Source of the DNA: Saxidomus purpurata
Lineage: Eukaryota; Mollusca; Bivalvia; Venerida; Veneridae
Assembly: GCA_022818135.1 (NCBI GenBank)
Contig: JAFMSR010000010.1
Coordinates: 36,301,544-36,365,543 of the forward strand
Reading direction: 5' to 3'
Length of the DNA stretch: 64,000 nt
Below, piece by piece: positions 61,331-64,000 of the stretch. The first letter of the stretch is position 1; each line of letters starts with the position of its first letter. The notes under the pieces are model-generated. The model was given only the letters and a program-made list of their open reading frames with translations, did no database searches and was not told the origin of the DNA. Made by a program: the position numbers and the translations under genes.

Positions 61331-62089
61331 TTCTCAAAATATACTCAGAACAGTCCAGTCAGTCCAGTAGAGTGATACTGGTCCTTCACGGTCTCCTTGT
61401 TATTGATTTTGATGATCCCTAAACAGTACTTCAAATAAAAGTTTTCATGTAATATGTGTATCAGATATCAATATACTGCCATGACAATAAATCCTATATA
61501 CATGTAATTTTGTAAAATTTATTTGTATCATTCTTTTAATATTTATTCTTTAGAAAATTAGTAATTTTTGCAATTCTTTTAGTATTCATTCTTTAGTAAA
61601 GAAGAAATTTATGCATGTTAAGTTGCCATTATTAATATAAGAGGTTTAATATAATTATGTGTAAATTGGGTAATCTGCGATTATTTAATTTTTGCTATTT
61701 TTAGAGAATATCAGCTTTTGCTAATATACGGACCCTGTGCTAATTAACAAATTTCAAGAAAGATTCACTCCACATAGATTTTTATTAAGAGAATTCTCTT
61801 TTCATGAATACATGTATTAACTTTATCAATTATCAGCAAGTCCATTTGCTGTAAAATGGTGAAATTTTTGTACAGCAGAAATTACCCAAATTTGGTTGGT
61901 AACATGATTAGGTAAGCAAGTGAGTTATGTAGGCAATAAGCGTGTAGTGATGAAAGTTTGATATATTTCATATTTTAGGTGTATCTGATAATAAACCGTA
62001 GCTATAATCAAAGCTCATTATAATCTTTTTTGCCTCCTCGGTCCCCTGCTACTGTTTCACTACTCGAAGTCATTAAAACCTTGACCTAG
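61331..62089. other. No gene seen
   Basis: AT-rich, no supported exon or recognised repeat. Confidence 0.4.
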
Positions 62090-63457
62090 ATAACGGTGAT
62101 AAAATTAGTTTGCAGTAAGCTATCTTTATTTTTAATGCATTTTTTCGATACAAATGATTCTGCTACAATCCCTGCGAGAATGGAGGGAAAAACAATTTCC
62201 CAGAAAAATGCATTTTTCCTAAGGCTATACCCGTTGCGTTTTTTGGGGGGCGAAACAACTTTTCTCTAGAATCGGGCCATGTGATATATCATTTTCTTCG
62301 TCTTGACGAGTAGGTTATGGAAATGTATAATACTTGTGGTATATCATTACATCTGACCCCTCCGTGACCTTCTTTTCAGGTATGAACAAATTTCGCGAAT
62401 TCGATTAGAAAACGGTGATAAAATTAGTTTGCAATAAGCTATCTTCATTTTTAATGCATTTCCTTCGATACAAATGATTCTGCTACAGTCCCTGCAAGAG
62501 TGGAAGGAACAAAAATTTCCCTGAAAAATGCATTTTTCCCAAGGCTTAACCCCTTGCATTTTTCGGGGGGCGAAACAACTTTTCTCTAGAATCGGGCATG
62601 TGATATATCATTTTCTTCGTCTTGATGAGTAGGTTACAGAAATGTATAATACTTGGGGTCTATCTTTACATCTGACCCCTCCGTGACCTACTTTTCAGGT
62701 ATGACCAAATTTCGCGAATTCAACTAGAAAACGGTGATAAAATTAGTTTGCAATAAGCTATCTTCATTTTTAATGCATTTCCTTCGATACAAATGATTCT
62801 GCTACAATCCCTGCAAGAATGGAGGGAAAAACAATTTCCCTGAAAAATGCATTTTTCCCAACGTTATACCTTTTGCGGTTTTTGGGGGCGGGGGACGACG
62901 AAACAATTTTTCTCTAGAATCGGGCCATGTGATATATCATTTTCTTTATCTTGATGAGTAGGTTACGGAAATGTATAATACTTGGGGTCTATCTTTACAT
63001 CTGACCCCTCCGTGACCTTCTCTTCAGGTATGAACAAATTTCACAAATTCGATTAGAAAACGCAGATAAAATTAGTTTGCAATAAGCTATCTTCATTTTT
63101 AATGCATTTCCTTCGATACAAATAATTCTGCTACAATCCCTGCAAGAGTGGAAGGAACAAAAATTTCATTTTTCCTAAGGCTAAACCCCTTGCATTTTTC
63201 GGGGGGCAAAACAACTTTTCTCTAGAATCAGGCCATGTGATATATCATTTTCTTCGTCTTGATGAGTAGGTTACAGAAATATATAATACTTGGGGTCTAT
63301 CTACATCTGACCCCTCCGTGACCGTCTTTTCAGGTATGACCAAATTTCGCGAATTGGACTAGAAAATGGTGATAAAATCCCTGCAAGAATGGAAGGAAAA
63401 AACTCCCTGAAAAATGCATTTTTCCTAAGGCTACACCCTTTGGGGGGGGGGGGGGGG
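62090..63457. repeat. Satellite of about 320 bp, just over four units
   Basis: Unit starts (AACGGTGATAAAATTAG or variant) lie near 62092, 62411, 62730, 63059 and 63364, so periods are about 319, 319, 329 and 305. Shared inner words are CAATAAGCTATCTTCATTT, GGGGGGCGAAACAACTTTT and CATCTGACCCCTCCGTGACC. The fourth and fifth units carry deletions. A G homopolymer at 63442-63457 ends the array. Confidence 0.88.
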
Positions 63458-64000
63458 AATGTGCTCTTTTAGACAATTACATGTACAAATAATTATCGAA
63501 ACTCACACAAGAAAATGCATCAATTGACAAATACAGTTCATTTTTCTTTTTATTATTACAAAAAATCATCTACCACAAGAAAGTCACATGTACAAAATCA
63601 TATACATTGCCTACAATTTTCTCTCTGTAAGTACTGAATATTGAACTCAATCAGTAACCAAAGGCTTTAACACTCTTCAAACTGTATTTTTATGCAATAG
63701 ATAATAGATGCCCCACACATGCAATAACATGGTAATTTTCAGCAAAATGTAAGAAGCACCCAGTGAATTAAATTACTATTAACCACAAACTTCCTTAAAT
63801 TCCCAGCTAAAGTTTATTTCCATAGCTACTCTCATGGCGTTTATGATAAAAACTTGTACTAAACCCAACTCAGTCTGGGTCACATTATTTGTAACTGTAT
63901 GGCTAAAATCTGCAACTACTGCGTTAACAATGTTGTGTCAAAATATTAATATTTACACAAGCTCTTGTATGCTTAACTTATCAGTTATGATATTTATCTT
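63458..64000. other. No gene seen
   Basis: AT-rich, no supported exon to the window end. Confidence 0.4.

Overview
The window looks like nuclear DNA from a bivalve mollusc, probably a heteroconchian clam. It is AT-rich, has spliced genes with long introns and GT-AG junctions, and is crowded with dispersed repeats typical of bivalve genomes. The clam level of the placement is inference. Two runs of exactly 500 N (13888-14387 and 25691-26190) are scaffold gaps.

Left part (1-17.6 kb). After AT-rich DNA and two copies of a dispersed element, the minus strand carries a complete inhibitor-of-apoptosis (IAP) gene. I could join eight coding exons in phase between 13627 and 8440, giving 677 residues: a long N-terminal region of unknown type, two BIR domains, a UBA-like segment and a C-terminal RING. 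Past the first gap, the plus strand carries three in-phase exons of a C-type lectin domain (16014-17599) without its 5' exon.

Middle (17.6-31.6 kb). This stretch is mostly decayed mobile DNA. It holds a LINE relic, a pair of 379-bp inverted arms 4.5 kb apart with a single TRAF-like exon between them, a PML/TREX-like DEDDh exonuclease fragment cut by the second gap, a rearranged SGNH-hydrolase-like ORF, an element with a 146/156-bp tandem core, and a tRNA-Ala-like sequence.

Right part (33-52 kb). A plus-strand gene with nine in-phase coding exons encodes a 455-residue DUF4211 protein that I read as CCDC82. Its introns hold a hAT-type element with an 8-bp target duplication, two large foldback elements, a second hAT-type MITE, SINEs and many copies of three related repeat families. 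From 52 kb to the end there is no gene I can support. That stretch holds a 70-bp satellite, two more long dispersed elements (one with a dense minisatellite), a TTAA-flanked element, a pogo-like 1000-bp MITE and a satellite of about 320 bp.

The most interesting pattern is shared by three repeat families. They have different termini and cores, but all end in the same order: a copy of the 5' end in inverted orientation, then a hairpin, then CTCTTGTT. This resembles Helentron-type rolling-circle elements. In the CCDC82 gene two such ends sit directly upstream of 3' splice sites. The IAP, TRAF-like exon, lectin and PML-like exonuclease fragments all belong to families expanded in bivalve immunity, but I see no evidence that they work as one unit.
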